From Verrucomicrobium sp. BvORR106 (GTDB taxonomy: Bacteria > Verrucomicrobiota > Verrucomicrobiia > Verrucomicrobiales > Verrucomicrobiaceae), in assembly GCF_000739655.1 (NCBI RefSeq), contig NZ_BATR01000100.1, positions 1-61,607 of the forward strand: DNA of 61,607 bases, written 5' to 3'. The notes beneath the pieces were generated by a model. That model was not told where the DNA came from and made no database searches. It worked only from the letters and a program-made list of their open reading frames with translations. The stretch's first letter is position 1; the number at the start of each line of letters is the position of its first letter. Below are positions 10,301 through 19,392 of this stretch, piece by piece. Position numbers and translations under genes: made by a program.

Positions 10301-13300
10301 ATCTCGGGATCGGTAGCATCGGTGCTTACGGTCGGATTTGGCGGGGCCAATAGCACTTTTGAAGGTCTGCTTCGCAACGGCGGCACCGCCACACTAGGGC
10401 TGACAAAGACAGGTGCCGGGACCCTGACTCTGACGGGGACGACGGCGAATACGAATACCGGCCTGACAACAGTGCTCGGCGGCGTCTTGGCGCTGAACAA
10501 AACGGCCGGGACCAATGCCATCGGCGGGGCTCTCACGATCAATGGAGGCACCGCGCAGCTGCTTGCTTCAGATCAGATCGTCAACACGGGGGCCGTGACG
10601 ATCACGGGCGGCGGGGTGCTGGCACTGGGCGCATTCAATGATTCCGTGGGCGCTGTGACTCTGGACAACGGAGACATCACGGGGACCGGAATGTTGACTG
10701 CGGGAGGTGCCTACACTGTGCGAAACGGCAACATTTCCGCGAACCTCGCCGGAGCGTCCGGCTTTCGCAAAGAGGGGACGGGAACGGTTTCCGTTTCCGG
10801 CAGCAATACGTTCACCGGTCTTGTGAAGGTTGACCAGGGTGTGCTCAAGGTGCTTTCCGACAAGGCGCTCGGATCGGTGGCAAATACGGTCGAGCTGAGC
10901 GGGGACTCCGCCCAGAGCCGCAACCCTACGCTTTGGTTTGAAGGCGGGGTCAATGTGACCATTGCAGCCATGCGGACATCAGGTGCGGGCAATAGCGGAG
11001 CGACTGCAGGTGTGTTGTATAACGCTTCAGGGGTCAACACCCTCAACGTGACAGGCGACATCAGCCTCACGGCAGGGAATGGAGGCTCTACCTACTTTTC
11101 CCAGGCGGGCACTTTGATCATCAATGCGGCCCGGTTGCGCGCCCAGGATACCAGCCGGACATTGGCGCTGGACGGCCCCGGTAACGGGGTGATCAATGCG
11201 GTCATCGAAAACGGCGCCACCGTCGCCCTCCCGCTTACGAAGAGTGGATCGGGGACCTGGATCCTCACTGGTGCCAATACCTACACGGGTGCCACGGCCG
11301 TTACTGCAGGGACGCTGAAAGTGACCAACAAGAACGGCCTCTCGGGCACCTCCCGTTTGACGGTGTCCGGCGGTGCCACCTTCCACTACCAGAGCGGAGC
11401 TCTTGGAAACAACCTGACAGTGGCGGGGCTGACCCTGGCCAACACCAGCCGGATCGGGGCGGAATTGGGCAATTCGATCGTCGTAGGTGCGGGCGGTGCC
11501 ACCACCACCGGTGCGACCGTGACGCTGGACCTGTTTGGAATCTCGGGTAACTCCTATGCGGCTGGTGCGTACAACGTGATCACTGCTGGCAGCGGCCTCA
11601 ATGCCGGCACCTACAATCTGGGCCTCGTGTACAACATGACGGGCTTCAAGGTGGATACCGCCCAGGGCACCAATGGCATTAGCAAAACGGACACCGCCGT
11701 CACGGTGTACCTGGCTGCTGCTGCGGAACTCGTCACCGCCTATTGGAAGGGTGGCTTCACAGGCGGGGGCGGTGCCCTCGGTCACGTCTGGGCTGTCTCC
11801 AATGGCACCACACAGAGCAACTGGGTGACGGATGTCGGTGCGGATACCCCCCTGGTACCAGGCGCCAACACCAATGTGATCTTCTCCGCCTCAGGCGCGA
11901 CCAATCAAAATGTGCCGATGGTGCTTGGAGCCAACATGAGCATCGGATCCCTGACCTTCAATGACGCCACTCCGGCCACATTGTCGGATGGAACGAACCA
12001 GCTGCGGATCAACGGGCAGAACGCCATCACGGTGAACGGCGCGGGGCCAGTGGTGCTCAATACGAACCTGGTGCTCGCCCATGCCGCCCCTGTGCTCAAT
12101 GTCGGGGCCGGCGGTACGCTCACCCTCGGCCTGAGCGTATCGGGTGCCAATGTGACTAAAACGGGATCGGGAACGTTGACCTTCTCTGGATCTCATGCCA
12201 GCACCTTCTCTGGTCTTTTCACTGTCAGTGGAGGAACTCTACTGCTTGGTAAGGCGGATGGAGTCGCCTCCATCTCTGATGACCTGCGGATCCAGTCCGG
12301 CGGTACGGTCAGGCTGCTGAATGGCAATCAGATTGCAGATGCAGCGGATGTTACCGTCGAAGCAGGGGGGCAGCTCGACCTGAACGGGAAGGCGGAGTCC
12401 ATCGACGGCTTGAACGGGGACGGCACGGTCACCAACGGAGGCGTTGCCGCAACCACGATGGTGCTCGGCGCTGGCAATGAAGACGGGAGTTTCTCTGGGG
12501 TCATTGCGGATGGCACCGGCGGCATGTCCCTGACCAAGACTGGCACCGGAGCCCAGACGCTTGCAGGGGCCAGCACATATTCGGGGCTGACGACAGTGCT
12601 CAACGGGACGCTCCGCTTCGGGGGCAACAATGTGCTTGGCGCGGGGGATGTGCTGGTCAACGGCGCGACGGCTGTTCTCGATGTCAACGCCTACACGGAC
12701 ACCGTGGGCAAGGTGACCCTGACTAACGGTTCCATCACGGGTACTGCCGCGTCTCTGCTCACCAGCACCACGAGCTTTGAGCTGTTGAATGGCTTGGTGA
12801 GCGCGAGGCTGGCGGGAAATGTGGCAGTGAACAAGACCACGGCTGGAACAGTGACCATGTCCGGCCAGAGCATCTACGGCGGCGGAACGAACATCAAGCA
12901 GGGCACCTTGGTGGTGGCGGGAGTGAATGCGCTTCCCACGACCGGTGCAGTCGTGGTGGGAGATGCCGCCAACGTTGGCATTCTGCAGGTGAACGAAGAT
13001 CAAACGATCGCCAGTCTTCGCTTCCGAAGCAATACGGCCACCTCCAATACGGTTACGATCGCTGCAGGAAAGACCTTGACCGTTAATGGCGCGGAGAGTC
13101 TCAAGGTAGGGATCGGGTCCGGAACGGTTGCTGATCCTTATATCAATACGAGCACAACCAAGGCCACAATCAATGGGGCCGGTTCCCTGGTGGTGAACAA
13201 CAGCACAGGCACCTTCTCAGTAGGCATACAGAATGTGGACCAGAACAACGGGGAGAATACCTCGGAACTTGATCTGCGGGACCTGGGATCATTTTCCGCC

Positions 13301-14800
13301 ACAGTTGGAACGCTGAGGGTTGGGTATGAGTCGAGAAATAACTCTGTCTTCCGCCTCTCCAACACCAGTAATACGATCATCGCCAATCTGGTGACCATCG
13401 GAAACAGCAATGGTAACAATGCAGGCACCAACGCGCAGATGTATTTGGGCGCAGGAGTCAACATCATCCAGACCAACACCCTCGACATCGGGCGGGGCAA
13501 AACACCCAATGCGTTGCTGACATTTGGAAGCGCGTCCGGAACTGCAGTGATTGAAGGGCGTGTTTCAGGAAGCTCGGTCAACATCAACGTAGGCGTCGCT
13601 ACCGAAGTGGACACTGGGGCTACCATTGGAGGCACACTCAATCTGGCCGGACACTATGTGACTGTCTATGCGAATGAACTCAATATTGGACGGCGGACAA
13701 GGGCAAGCACTGGTGGTGCTACGGGTACGGTCAGTTTCAGCCAAGGAGAGTTCTTTGCCAATTTGGTCAATATAGCCAGCCGGACGGCTGGCGGAAATGT
13801 CAGTGGTCAACTAAACGTCAGCGGTGGGGAGTTTACTGTTTATGCCTTCGGTGACAACAGCATCATCCTTGCTTCAGGCGACTCCACGAACGGTCACCTG
13901 AATCTCACCGGTGGTGTCTTCAATTCGTGGGTGAAGATTCAAGATGGTGGGGGAAGTGGCCTCAGCCGTATCACACTGGACGGCGGCACGCTGGACATGC
14001 ACAACAACGTGATCGGTGATCACGTGAACGTCATCAATGAGCTCAACCTCATCAGCGGGGTGCTGAAAAACGTAGATTCCATCAACACTAACGCTGGCAT
14101 CACCAAGACCGGGGCAGGCAAGACTTTGAAGTTGGAAGGCTCGAACTACTTCTACGGCGACTCTACGGTCAGTGCGGGTACTCTGCTGGTGAATGGGACC
14201 CATGGTGATGCCGGGGAGTCTTACTATCGCAAGGCGGGCAGCTACAACGTGGCCTCCGGTGCGGTCCTGGGAGGCACCGGTGGAATTCATCTTGATGAAG
14301 GAAAGTCCATCACGATTCAGTCTGGGGGTAAGCTGGCCGTGGGAGATTCTACGCTCGGGTCTGCACAGGCGGGAACATTGACGGTCAGTACAATGGGCAG
14401 TGGAGCACTGGTTTTTGAGTCGGGTAGCTCACTGGAATTTGATCTGACGACGGCCGGAACTGGAGGTCTGAATGAAGGCGATGCCTTGGATCTCGACGGA
14501 CAGCTCTTTCTTGGATCAGGAGCAACGCTCAATATTGCGAATGCCAACGGAATTGCGAGTTGGGCTTACGGCGACACTTGGAAGCTGTTTGACTGGGCAG
14601 GAGTCACTTTCGCCGAGGGGTCGCAGCAGGAGTTCACGATTGGATCCAGCTTCGATGCCGTCTTGCAGGGCAGTGGTTATTTCTGGGATCTCAGCAAGCT
14701 CTACACGGACGGAACCATCACCGTGGTCCCTGAACCAGGGCGCATGGTGTTGCTGCTCCTGGGCTTCAGCTTCATGCTAGTGCGCCGGAGAAGGAAGTAG
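7358..14800 (+). CDS. Giant autotransporter-type beta-strand-repeat protein with PEP-CTERM signal
   Basis: This encodes 2,480 residues. The ATG at 7358 has an AGGGG Shine-Dalgarno about 7 bases upstream. An internal ATG at 7451 is possible but has no such site. The long N-terminal region ends in a hydrophobic stretch (VGLGCLAVAG) and an Ala-rich cleavage site near residue 75, giving an extended signal peptide. The mature part has many beta-strand repeats of the form KxGxGTLxLxGxNTYTGxTxVxxGxL, for example near 9110-9190 and 11240-11320. Large segments are duplicated: about 7755-8980 resembles 13011-14190, and about 9590-10070 resembles 11730-12220. The C-terminus is VPEPGR (14726-14743), a membrane helix and RRRRK. 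An exported, exosortase-sorted surface beta-solenoid is likely; ligand and role are unknown. Confidence 0.92.
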   Translation: MFTKQRTSRCNPYLIVDLFGAHGTKKSPPAPMIAALSRLCSLVVPRTRSSVQALASARSGLRWVGLGCLAVAGSSSAATWDDEAGDNLWTSLANWSDNATQAAQAVVFDTAGNAGTAGTVTSIMDASGTFTISSLRFQQNGAALFHTLQINAGNTLVVNGTNSLKVGVGSYNASNIGTNDNTRTHVTIAGGGALQVNNTGGNFEVGMPTAADAALNQTTLDMTGLTSFTANVNELRVAWGKLNQATLNLSNTANDITANTIQISNTGGQNAAAGVMVLGNGTNVIRATTINLGISKGDATLRFASQTAGSPGTVTIGGKTAGTAANFVLASASDSTAANLVGLLDLRGHVATVTAGDIVMGRRSGNGGNGATGTISFDSGTFTVNNLSMGIRQQDAAGTGGKASGILNVSGGTFTVNAGGSFILGTRTGTTGTATAEGIVNLSGGTLISNVDISHGGGVGASSIINVTGGTLDMKGRNIGDATNRITTLNFKSGRLQNFGEVNGGQTGLNITAVVGDVLVLEGVNTYTGGTSVAAGGRLQVGSGSLTGVLGAGQVTLGSGASLAFNRSNSTTVSNAITGADGKLEQMGTGRTILTGTNTYTGTTTVKAGVLQANSGSALGQSSRLIVEAGGAFHFVTGSGGTMNLAQGSSQNLDLRDGSFVGVEVGGTVNSGAVGALTAGNVGLRLFANSSLGSLPASTTLLQASGGGLNGANYSLRVYNNSNFTATLNAKTDTAITANLTAATALTQAWWVGGRVTGNSGEWAVSTGATSNWGADATGAATALVPGAATDVFISATGGDATSMSLGADMSLGSITVQSTGAANLTDARYQLSLTKSNAITTNAGAGATNLAVRLNLANAAPVITVNSTTALTLSGVLTGSAGFTKAGTGALILSGAEANEYTGAVAVIAGTVELSKTAGMNAITGNLSAGDGSGTDRVLWRASDQIADTSIVTLNTGGLLSLNGFNETIGGLNGVGTVENISGSVASVLTVGFGGANSTFEGLLRNGGTATLGLTKTGAGTLTLTGTTANTNTGLTTVLGGVLALNKTAGTNAIGGALTINGGTAQLLASDQIVNTGAVTITGGGVLALGAFNDSVGAVTLDNGDITGTGMLTAGGAYTVRNGNISANLAGASGFRKEGTGTVSVSGSNTFTGLVKVDQGVLKVLSDKALGSVANTVELSGDSAQSRNPTLWFEGGVNVTIAAMRTSGAGNSGATAGVLYNASGVNTLNVTGDISLTAGNGGSTYFSQAGTLIINAARLRAQDTSRTLALDGPGNGVINAVIENGATVALPLTKSGSGTWILTGANTYTGATAVTAGTLKVTNKNGLSGTSRLTVSGGATFHYQSGALGNNLTVAGLTLANTSRIGAELGNSIVVGAGGATTTGATVTLDLFGISGNSYAAGAYNVITAGSGLNAGTYNLGLVYNMTGFKVDTAQGTNGISKTDTAVTVYLAAAAELVTAYWKGGFTGGGGALGHVWAVSNGTTQSNWVTDVGADTPLVPGANTNVIFSASGATNQNVPMVLGANMSIGSLTFNDATPATLSDGTNQLRINGQNAITVNGAGPVVLNTNLVLAHAAPVLNVGAGGTLTLGLSVSGANVTKTGSGTLTFSGSHASTFSGLFTVSGGTLLLGKADGVASISDDLRIQSGGTVRLLNGNQIADAADVTVEAGGQLDLNGKAESIDGLNGDGTVTNGGVAATTMVLGAGNEDGSFSGVIADGTGGMSLTKTGTGAQTLAGASTYSGLTTVLNGTLRFGGNNVLGAGDVLVNGATAVLDVNAYTDTVGKVTLTNGSITGTAASLLTSTTSFELLNGLVSARLAGNVAVNKTTAGTVTMSGQSIYGGGTNIKQGTLVVAGVNALPTTGAVVVGDAANVGILQVNEDQTIASLRFRSNTATSNTVTIAAGKTLTVNGAESLKVGIGSGTVADPYINTSTTKATINGAGSLVVNNSTGTFSVGIQNVDQNNGENTSELDLRDLGSFSATVGTLRVGYESRNNSVFRLSNTSNTIIANLVTIGNSNGNNAGTNAQMYLGAGVNIIQTNTLDIGRGKTPNALLTFGSASGTAVIEGRVSGSSVNINVGVATEVDTGATIGGTLNLAGHYVTVYANELNIGRRTRASTGGATGTVSFSQGEFFANLVNIASRTAGGNVSGQLNVSGGEFTVYAFGDNSIILASGDSTNGHLNLTGGVFNSWVKIQDGGGSGLSRITLDGGTLDMHNNVIGDHVNVINELNLISGVLKNVDSINTNAGITKTGAGKTLKLEGSNYFYGDSTVSAGTLLVNGTHGDAGESYYRKAGSYNVASGAVLGGTGGIHLDEGKSITIQSGGKLAVGDSTLGSAQAGTLTVSTMGSGALVFESGSSLEFDLTTAGTGGLNEGDALDLDGQLFLGSGATLNIANANGIASWAYGDTWKLFDWAGVTFAEGSQQEFTIGSSFDAVLQGSGYFWDLSKLYTDGTITVVPEPGRMVLLLLGFSFMLVRRRRK

Positions 14801-14824
14801 CCGTTCGCTGTCGCAAACAGGGCC

Positions 14825-17347
14825 CTACTCGCGGGTGATCGCCTCGTCCAGATTCAACAGAAGCTGGCACAAGGCGGTCCACGCGGCGTGTTCGGCTTCA
14901 GGAAGTGACTTGTCCCTGGGTGATTCTCCCACCGCGAGCAGTCTGACGGCCTCGGCAGGAGTTTCCTGATACTGGGTGCGGAGGTAGTCCAGCCGGCTGA
15001 GGATGATGTCGCGCTCTTCGGCAGAGGGGACGCGGCACGTGACCAGACGGAAGGCCTGGTCGATCTTGGTGCGGTCGTCAGGGAGGGAGCTTGTCAGAAG
15101 CACGCGCTGGGCCATGGCGCGGGCCGCCTCCACGTAAGTGATGTCGTTCAGCGTGGTCAGGGCATGTAGAGGCGTGTTCGTGCGGAGGGAGCGCACGTCA
15201 CAGGTCTGTCTGGCCGCGTTGTCGAAGAACATGGTGGGGCCTACGATGCGCCGCCAGAAGATGTAAAGACTGCGGCGATAGAGGGCGTCGCCGTGATCCT
15301 GTTTGTAGCTGATCTTGCCGAACGTGGCCTCCTCCCAGATGCCTTCTGGCTGGTAGGGACGGACAGGTGGACCGCCCTGGGCTTCATTGAGCAGGCCAGC
15401 GGCAAAGAGCGCTTGATCACGCATCATCCAGGAGGGGAGGCGATGGCGGGCACCTCTCGCGAGCAGGCGGTTCTCAGGATCCCGCTCCAGCAACTCTGGC
15501 GTTACCCGGGAGGATTGCCGGTAGGTGCGGCTCATGACGATCTGTTTGCAGAGAGCCTTCACATCCCAGCCGGATTCGATGAAATCGACAGCCAGCCAGT
15601 CCAGCAGCTCGGGGTGGGAGGGCTTGGCACCCTGAACGCCAAAGTCCTCCGTGGACTTCACTAGGCCCATGCCAAAGAGGCCCTGCCAGAGCCGGTTTAC
15701 GGTGACACGGGAGGTGAGAGGATGTTCGGGGGAGACCAGCCAGCGCCCCAGATCCAGGCGGGTGGGGCGGGGACTGCCCGAGGGCGTGAGTAGGGCGGGG
15801 AGGATCGCGGGAGTGCCGGCTTGAACCTTGTCAGTGGGTTTGTCGTATGCGCCTTTGGCCAGCATGGAGGTCTCCCGGGGCTGCGGCAGCGTGTCCATGA
15901 TCATCACCTTGGTCACGCCATTGGCGGCGGCGGTCCGTTCCCGGTTCGCGGAGAGGAGCTTCTCCAGCACCTTCACGTACTCCGGGTCCGTGCCCTCATT
16001 TTTGAAATGGGCGACGGCTTCGAGCAGCCCGTCCACGTTGCGTTTCACCGGAAGCACCTTCGCCAAGGTGGCGGGGAGATTGCCAGGTAGCTTGGCCGCA
16101 TCGGACTCGATGAGGGGAACCCCTTCTGCGCGAGGGAACTTCTTGAGCTCATAGGCCTCCACGTCAGCCGCGACAGTAGCGACCCGGGCTTCCGCCTTCT
16201 TCACCCGCTCCAGCTCAGCTGGGGTGGACATGTCCATGGCGGGGGCGGCCTTGCCCCCGCGGATGGCGCCATCCTCAGAGGTCTGGTTGAAGAAATCGTA
16301 CAGCGCGTAGTACTCCCGCTGGGTGAGAGGATCGAACTTGTGATCGTGGCACTTCGCACAGGCCAGAGTCAGGCCCAGCCAGACGGTGGCGGTGGTGTCC
16401 ACGCGGTCCATCACATTTTCCACCCGGGCTTCTTCCGGGATGCGGCCGCCTTCGCCGTTCATCATGTGATTGCGATGGAATCCAGTCGCAAGCTTCTGCA
16501 CCGGCGTGGCCTCGGGCAACAGATCGCCTGCCATCTGCCAGAGAGTGAACTGGTCATAGGGCATGTTCGAGTTGAAGGCCTGCACCACCCAGTCCCGCCA
16601 CGGCCACATGGTGCGCTCGGGATCGCCCTGGTAGCCGTTGCTGTCTGCGTACCGCGCGGCATCCAGCCAGTCCCAGGTCATCCGCTCGCCGAACCGGGGC
16701 GACTTCAGCAGGCGATCCACCACGCGTTCATAGGCTTGGGGGGAAGTGTCGGCGAGGAAGGCGGACACCTCCTCGGTGGTGGGAGGTAGACCGGTCAGAT
16801 CCAGGGTCACCCGGCGGATCAGCGTCTCCTTGGGGGCTAAGGTACTTGGGGCGACATTTTCCCTGCTCAGCCGGTCGAGCACAAAGGCATCGATGGTGTT
16901 CCCGTCGGAGATATTGGCGGGCAACGCCGGAACGGCAGCCTTCACGGGCTTCACAAACGCCCAGTGCTTGCCCCAGGGGGCTCCTTCCTCCACCCAGCGC
17001 TTCAACATTTCCTTTTGCGCCGCGGTGAGCTTGCGATTGCTCTTGGGTGTGGGCATCACCTCCTCCGGGTCGGTGGAAAAGATCCGCTGGATCGCCGTGC
17101 TCTGACTGCTGTCTCCGGGCCGGATGGCGATATGCCCGTCCACCAGCGCTTTCGCAGCCGCTTCCTCGTCCAAGCGCAGCCCGCCCTTGCGCTCGGCCTT
17201 GTCCGGGCCGTGGCAGTGGTAGCAGTTCTCTGAGAGGATGGGCTGGATGTCCCGATTGAAGTCCAGAGGTGTCGCTGCCCAGGAGGGTGCGGCTGCGCAC
17301 AGCAGGACTGGAATCAGGAAGGTGTGGGGCTTGCGGAATCCAGGCAT
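14825..17347 (-). CDS. PSCyt1/DUF1549/DUF1553 domain protein (planctomycete-type cytochrome)
   Basis: This is an 840-residue exported protein. I chose the ATG at 17347 because it begins a clean signal peptide (MPGFRKPHTFLIPVLLCAAA, cut after SWA); the frame stays open to 17482 without a better start. Next comes a haem-binding motif CYHCH with the following GPDKAERKGGLRLD typical of PSCyt1, then DUF1549 with a second CAKCH motif followed by DHKFDPLTQREYYALYDFF, and finally DUF1553 with the RLW and RT(Y/N) blocks. These families are abundant in Planctomycetes and Verrucomicrobia, where genes are often paired with a DUF1501 protein. No DUF1501 gene is adjacent here. It probably works in the periplasm or envelope, perhaps in polysaccharide-linked oxidation, but no activity is established. 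It converges on the giant gene with a 24 bp gap. Confidence 0.92.
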   Translation of the reverse strand: MPGFRKPHTFLIPVLLCAAAPSWAATPLDFNRDIQPILSENCYHCHGPDKAERKGGLRLDEEAAAKALVDGHIAIRPGDSSQSTAIQRIFSTDPEEVMPTPKSNRKLTAAQKEMLKRWVEEGAPWGKHWAFVKPVKAAVPALPANISDGNTIDAFVLDRLSRENVAPSTLAPKETLIRRVTLDLTGLPPTTEEVSAFLADTSPQAYERVVDRLLKSPRFGERMTWDWLDAARYADSNGYQGDPERTMWPWRDWVVQAFNSNMPYDQFTLWQMAGDLLPEATPVQKLATGFHRNHMMNGEGGRIPEEARVENVMDRVDTTATVWLGLTLACAKCHDHKFDPLTQREYYALYDFFNQTSEDGAIRGGKAAPAMDMSTPAELERVKKAEARVATVAADVEAYELKKFPRAEGVPLIESDAAKLPGNLPATLAKVLPVKRNVDGLLEAVAHFKNEGTDPEYVKVLEKLLSANRERTAAANGVTKVMIMDTLPQPRETSMLAKGAYDKPTDKVQAGTPAILPALLTPSGSPRPTRLDLGRWLVSPEHPLTSRVTVNRLWQGLFGMGLVKSTEDFGVQGAKPSHPELLDWLAVDFIESGWDVKALCKQIVMSRTYRQSSRVTPELLERDPENRLLARGARHRLPSWMMRDQALFAAGLLNEAQGGPPVRPYQPEGIWEEATFGKISYKQDHGDALYRRSLYIFWRRIVGPTMFFDNAARQTCDVRSLRTNTPLHALTTLNDITYVEAARAMAQRVLLTSSLPDDRTKIDQAFRLVTCRVPSAEERDIILSRLDYLRTQYQETPAEAVRLLAVGESPRDKSLPEAEHAAWTALCQLLLNLDEAITRE

Positions 17348-17530
17348 ATTGAAGATGTCGGAAGCGGGCAACGCTGGTGGGCCAGCATGATGAGGATCAA
17401 CGGGAAGTGGATGGGTATTGTTGCGTGGGCGCCCGGGGAACTCCATGCCTGCCATGACCGGATTGCTGGAAAATGTCGTCACCTGGGGTAAGGTGCCCGC
17501 CCTGTGACTCCGTCCGTCCCCGATCTCCCC

Positions 17531-18403
17531 ATGGCTTCATCTTCCGCAGTGAGTGCGGCAGGAGTGCGGCAGATCGTGGTGCCGAGGGAAACTTGGGATG
17601 CCAAGACGCAGCAACATCGAGCCCGGGTGGCGGAGCACGCGGAGGCCTTCGTCCAGCGGCGGAGCCAGAATGCCAAGCACCCCGTCTGGGACTTCCTCTT
17701 CACCTACTACAGCTTCTCGCCCAACAAACTCATGACCTGGGTGCCGGGGCTGGGGTTCTCGTGGGATCTTGCGGAAGGAGCCGAGGCTGTGACTTGGGAC
17801 TCGCCGCCGATGCCGGCCCGCGTGCAGCGCGAGGCCCGCTGGGTGGCGCAGCTCTGCCAGAATATCACGTCCCGACCTGCCCGATTCGCCTGCCACGGTC
17901 TACATGAGTGGGCCATGGTGTACAAGCAGAGCGCTGAGCAGGTGCGCCACTCGGGGTACGACCTGCGCCTGCCCGCCGAGGAGCTGGCGTCCTTTGTCGA
18001 AAGCCAGACCGTGTGCTGCACCCACTTCGACGCCTACCGTTTCTACACGCCGGAGGCCCGGCCGCTGAACACCTTCAATCCCACCTTTGAAACGCGGCAG
18101 GAAATGGAGCAGGGGGGCTGCCTCCATGCGAACATGGATCTCTATAAATGGGCCTACAAACTCTGGCCCTGGATCGGCAGCGATCTGGTGGCAGATGCCT
18201 TTGAGGTCGCCTTGATGGGGCGGGCCATGGACATGCGAGCCAGCCCCTATCAGTTGGCTGATCTGGGCTTCGAGCCTATCCGGATCGAAAACGAATCCGG
18301 TCGGGCTGAGTATCGAGCCGCTCAGCAAAATTTGGCGAATGCCGCTCAGGCCGTCCGTTTGACATTGGGGGCCGCTGCTCAGTCGTTGGCTGACTCGATC
18401 TGA
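17531..18403 (+). CDS. Conserved protein of the family labelled 3-methyladenine DNA glycosylase
   Basis: This encodes 290 residues from the ATG at 17531; a GTG at 17504 would add nine. The sequence has the conserved features I associate with a bacterial family usually annotated as 3-methyladenine DNA glycosylase: an N-terminal W-x(4)-QxHRARV stretch, then HPVWDFLFTYYSF, MTWVPGLG, a central FACHGLHEWAMVY, a CTHFDAYRFY block and a C-terminal LYKWAYKLWPW. The many conserved His, Cys and aromatic residues suggest a metal or substrate site. I see no helix-hairpin-helix or AlkA-type signature, so the glycosylase label rests on family naming only. The gene is divergent from the DUF1549 gene and is followed by a long non-coding gap. 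Confidence 0.75.
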   Translation: MASSSAVSAAGVRQIVVPRETWDAKTQQHRARVAEHAEAFVQRRSQNAKHPVWDFLFTYYSFSPNKLMTWVPGLGFSWDLAEGAEAVTWDSPPMPARVQREARWVAQLCQNITSRPARFACHGLHEWAMVYKQSAEQVRHSGYDLRLPAEELASFVESQTVCCTHFDAYRFYTPEARPLNTFNPTFETRQEMEQGGCLHANMDLYKWAYKLWPWIGSDLVADAFEVALMGRAMDMRASPYQLADLGFEPIRIENESGRAEYRAAQQNLANAAQAVRLTLGAAAQSLADSI

Positions 18404-19392
18404 TTTTTGAGCTCTCAAGATTTCGCCCGACGGCAGAATTCGAATGATGTTATGAGGTCGGTCAGCCTTGGGAAATTGCGGCTTCGTCGGGATGATCGCC
18501 TTCCATTTTGAGGGGGCATCCTTCGGCGTTTTTGATGCCTTCGACCGTCCGTTTTGAACTTCGATTTCCGTCCCTGATAACTCGTGGCCAAGGCCAGTCA
18601 GCCTCCCTCCCGGTGCCATTTTTTATCCAAGTTGTTTCTTAGAATTTGACAGCTTTGATTTATTAACTAACCTTGATATTCATGGTTAAATATTTACTTT
18701 TTCAATGGCTTAATCGCTCTGGAGATATTCACAAATAGCCTGTTCATGACTTCAGAATTTCGGGGGCAGATTGCTTTGATTGCATTTTAGATATCCCGGC
18801 TGTTTGCTCAAATTGTGAATTTCGGATCTCATTCTAAAACGTAAAAAGCTACGCTATCTATTTGATCTTAAGAGAGTTGAAATAGATAAATACGTCGAAT
18901 CAAGAATTAACAGGCAAGTGATCTCACACGATACCCGATCCGGGTAGGCTGCTTGGAGTTGCTCACAATAACGAGCTGCGGCTGTGAATATCTGTTTACA
19001 CGTAATTTACGTTTAAAAGCGTGTGAGGAAGAAGTGTAGAACCTCTGGGAACTTCTGTGAACCAGTTATTATTCACAGCCTTGTCTCACTCGATCAGGAG
19101 AATGCCGGGGAAGGGGAGGGCGATCCTGATGCGTCTTTTTATGAAACGTGCGTAAAAAGAAATCACCCGCCGGTTCTGGTCTAGATGACCGTTAGAAGGG
19201 GGACTGCTGCTGATCCCCCCTTGGTCTCCGCGATCACCTCAAGACGGGGGCATTGAGGGCAGCCCAGTAAACCTCGTTAGCAGGCTGTCGCTGGCGTGAG
19301 GCCTGCCTTCTTTCTTGACCCCGCCCCCTTTTCTCTTATCCCTGTCATCCCCCTTTTCCCTCGTTCACTTACCCTTGTCCCTCCCGCACCCC
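18404..19392. other. Non-coding gap of about 1 kb with an A+T-rich core
   Basis: No convincing gene is seen on either strand. The stretch from about 18640 to 19060 is clearly richer in A+T than the flanking genes and contains runs of TTTA and AAAT words. A hairpin with arms ATCAGGA/TCCTGAT at about 19095-19130 is followed by TTTTT and could be a weak terminator. I looked for tmRNA, RNase P RNA, SRP RNA and 6S RNA signatures and could not place one. A small RNA or long leader for purB remains possible. Confidence 0.5.

Noticed and set aside
18404-19392. A housekeeping RNA (tmRNA, RNase P, SRP or 6S)
   Set aside because: No conserved core or end pairing of any of these could be placed by eye.
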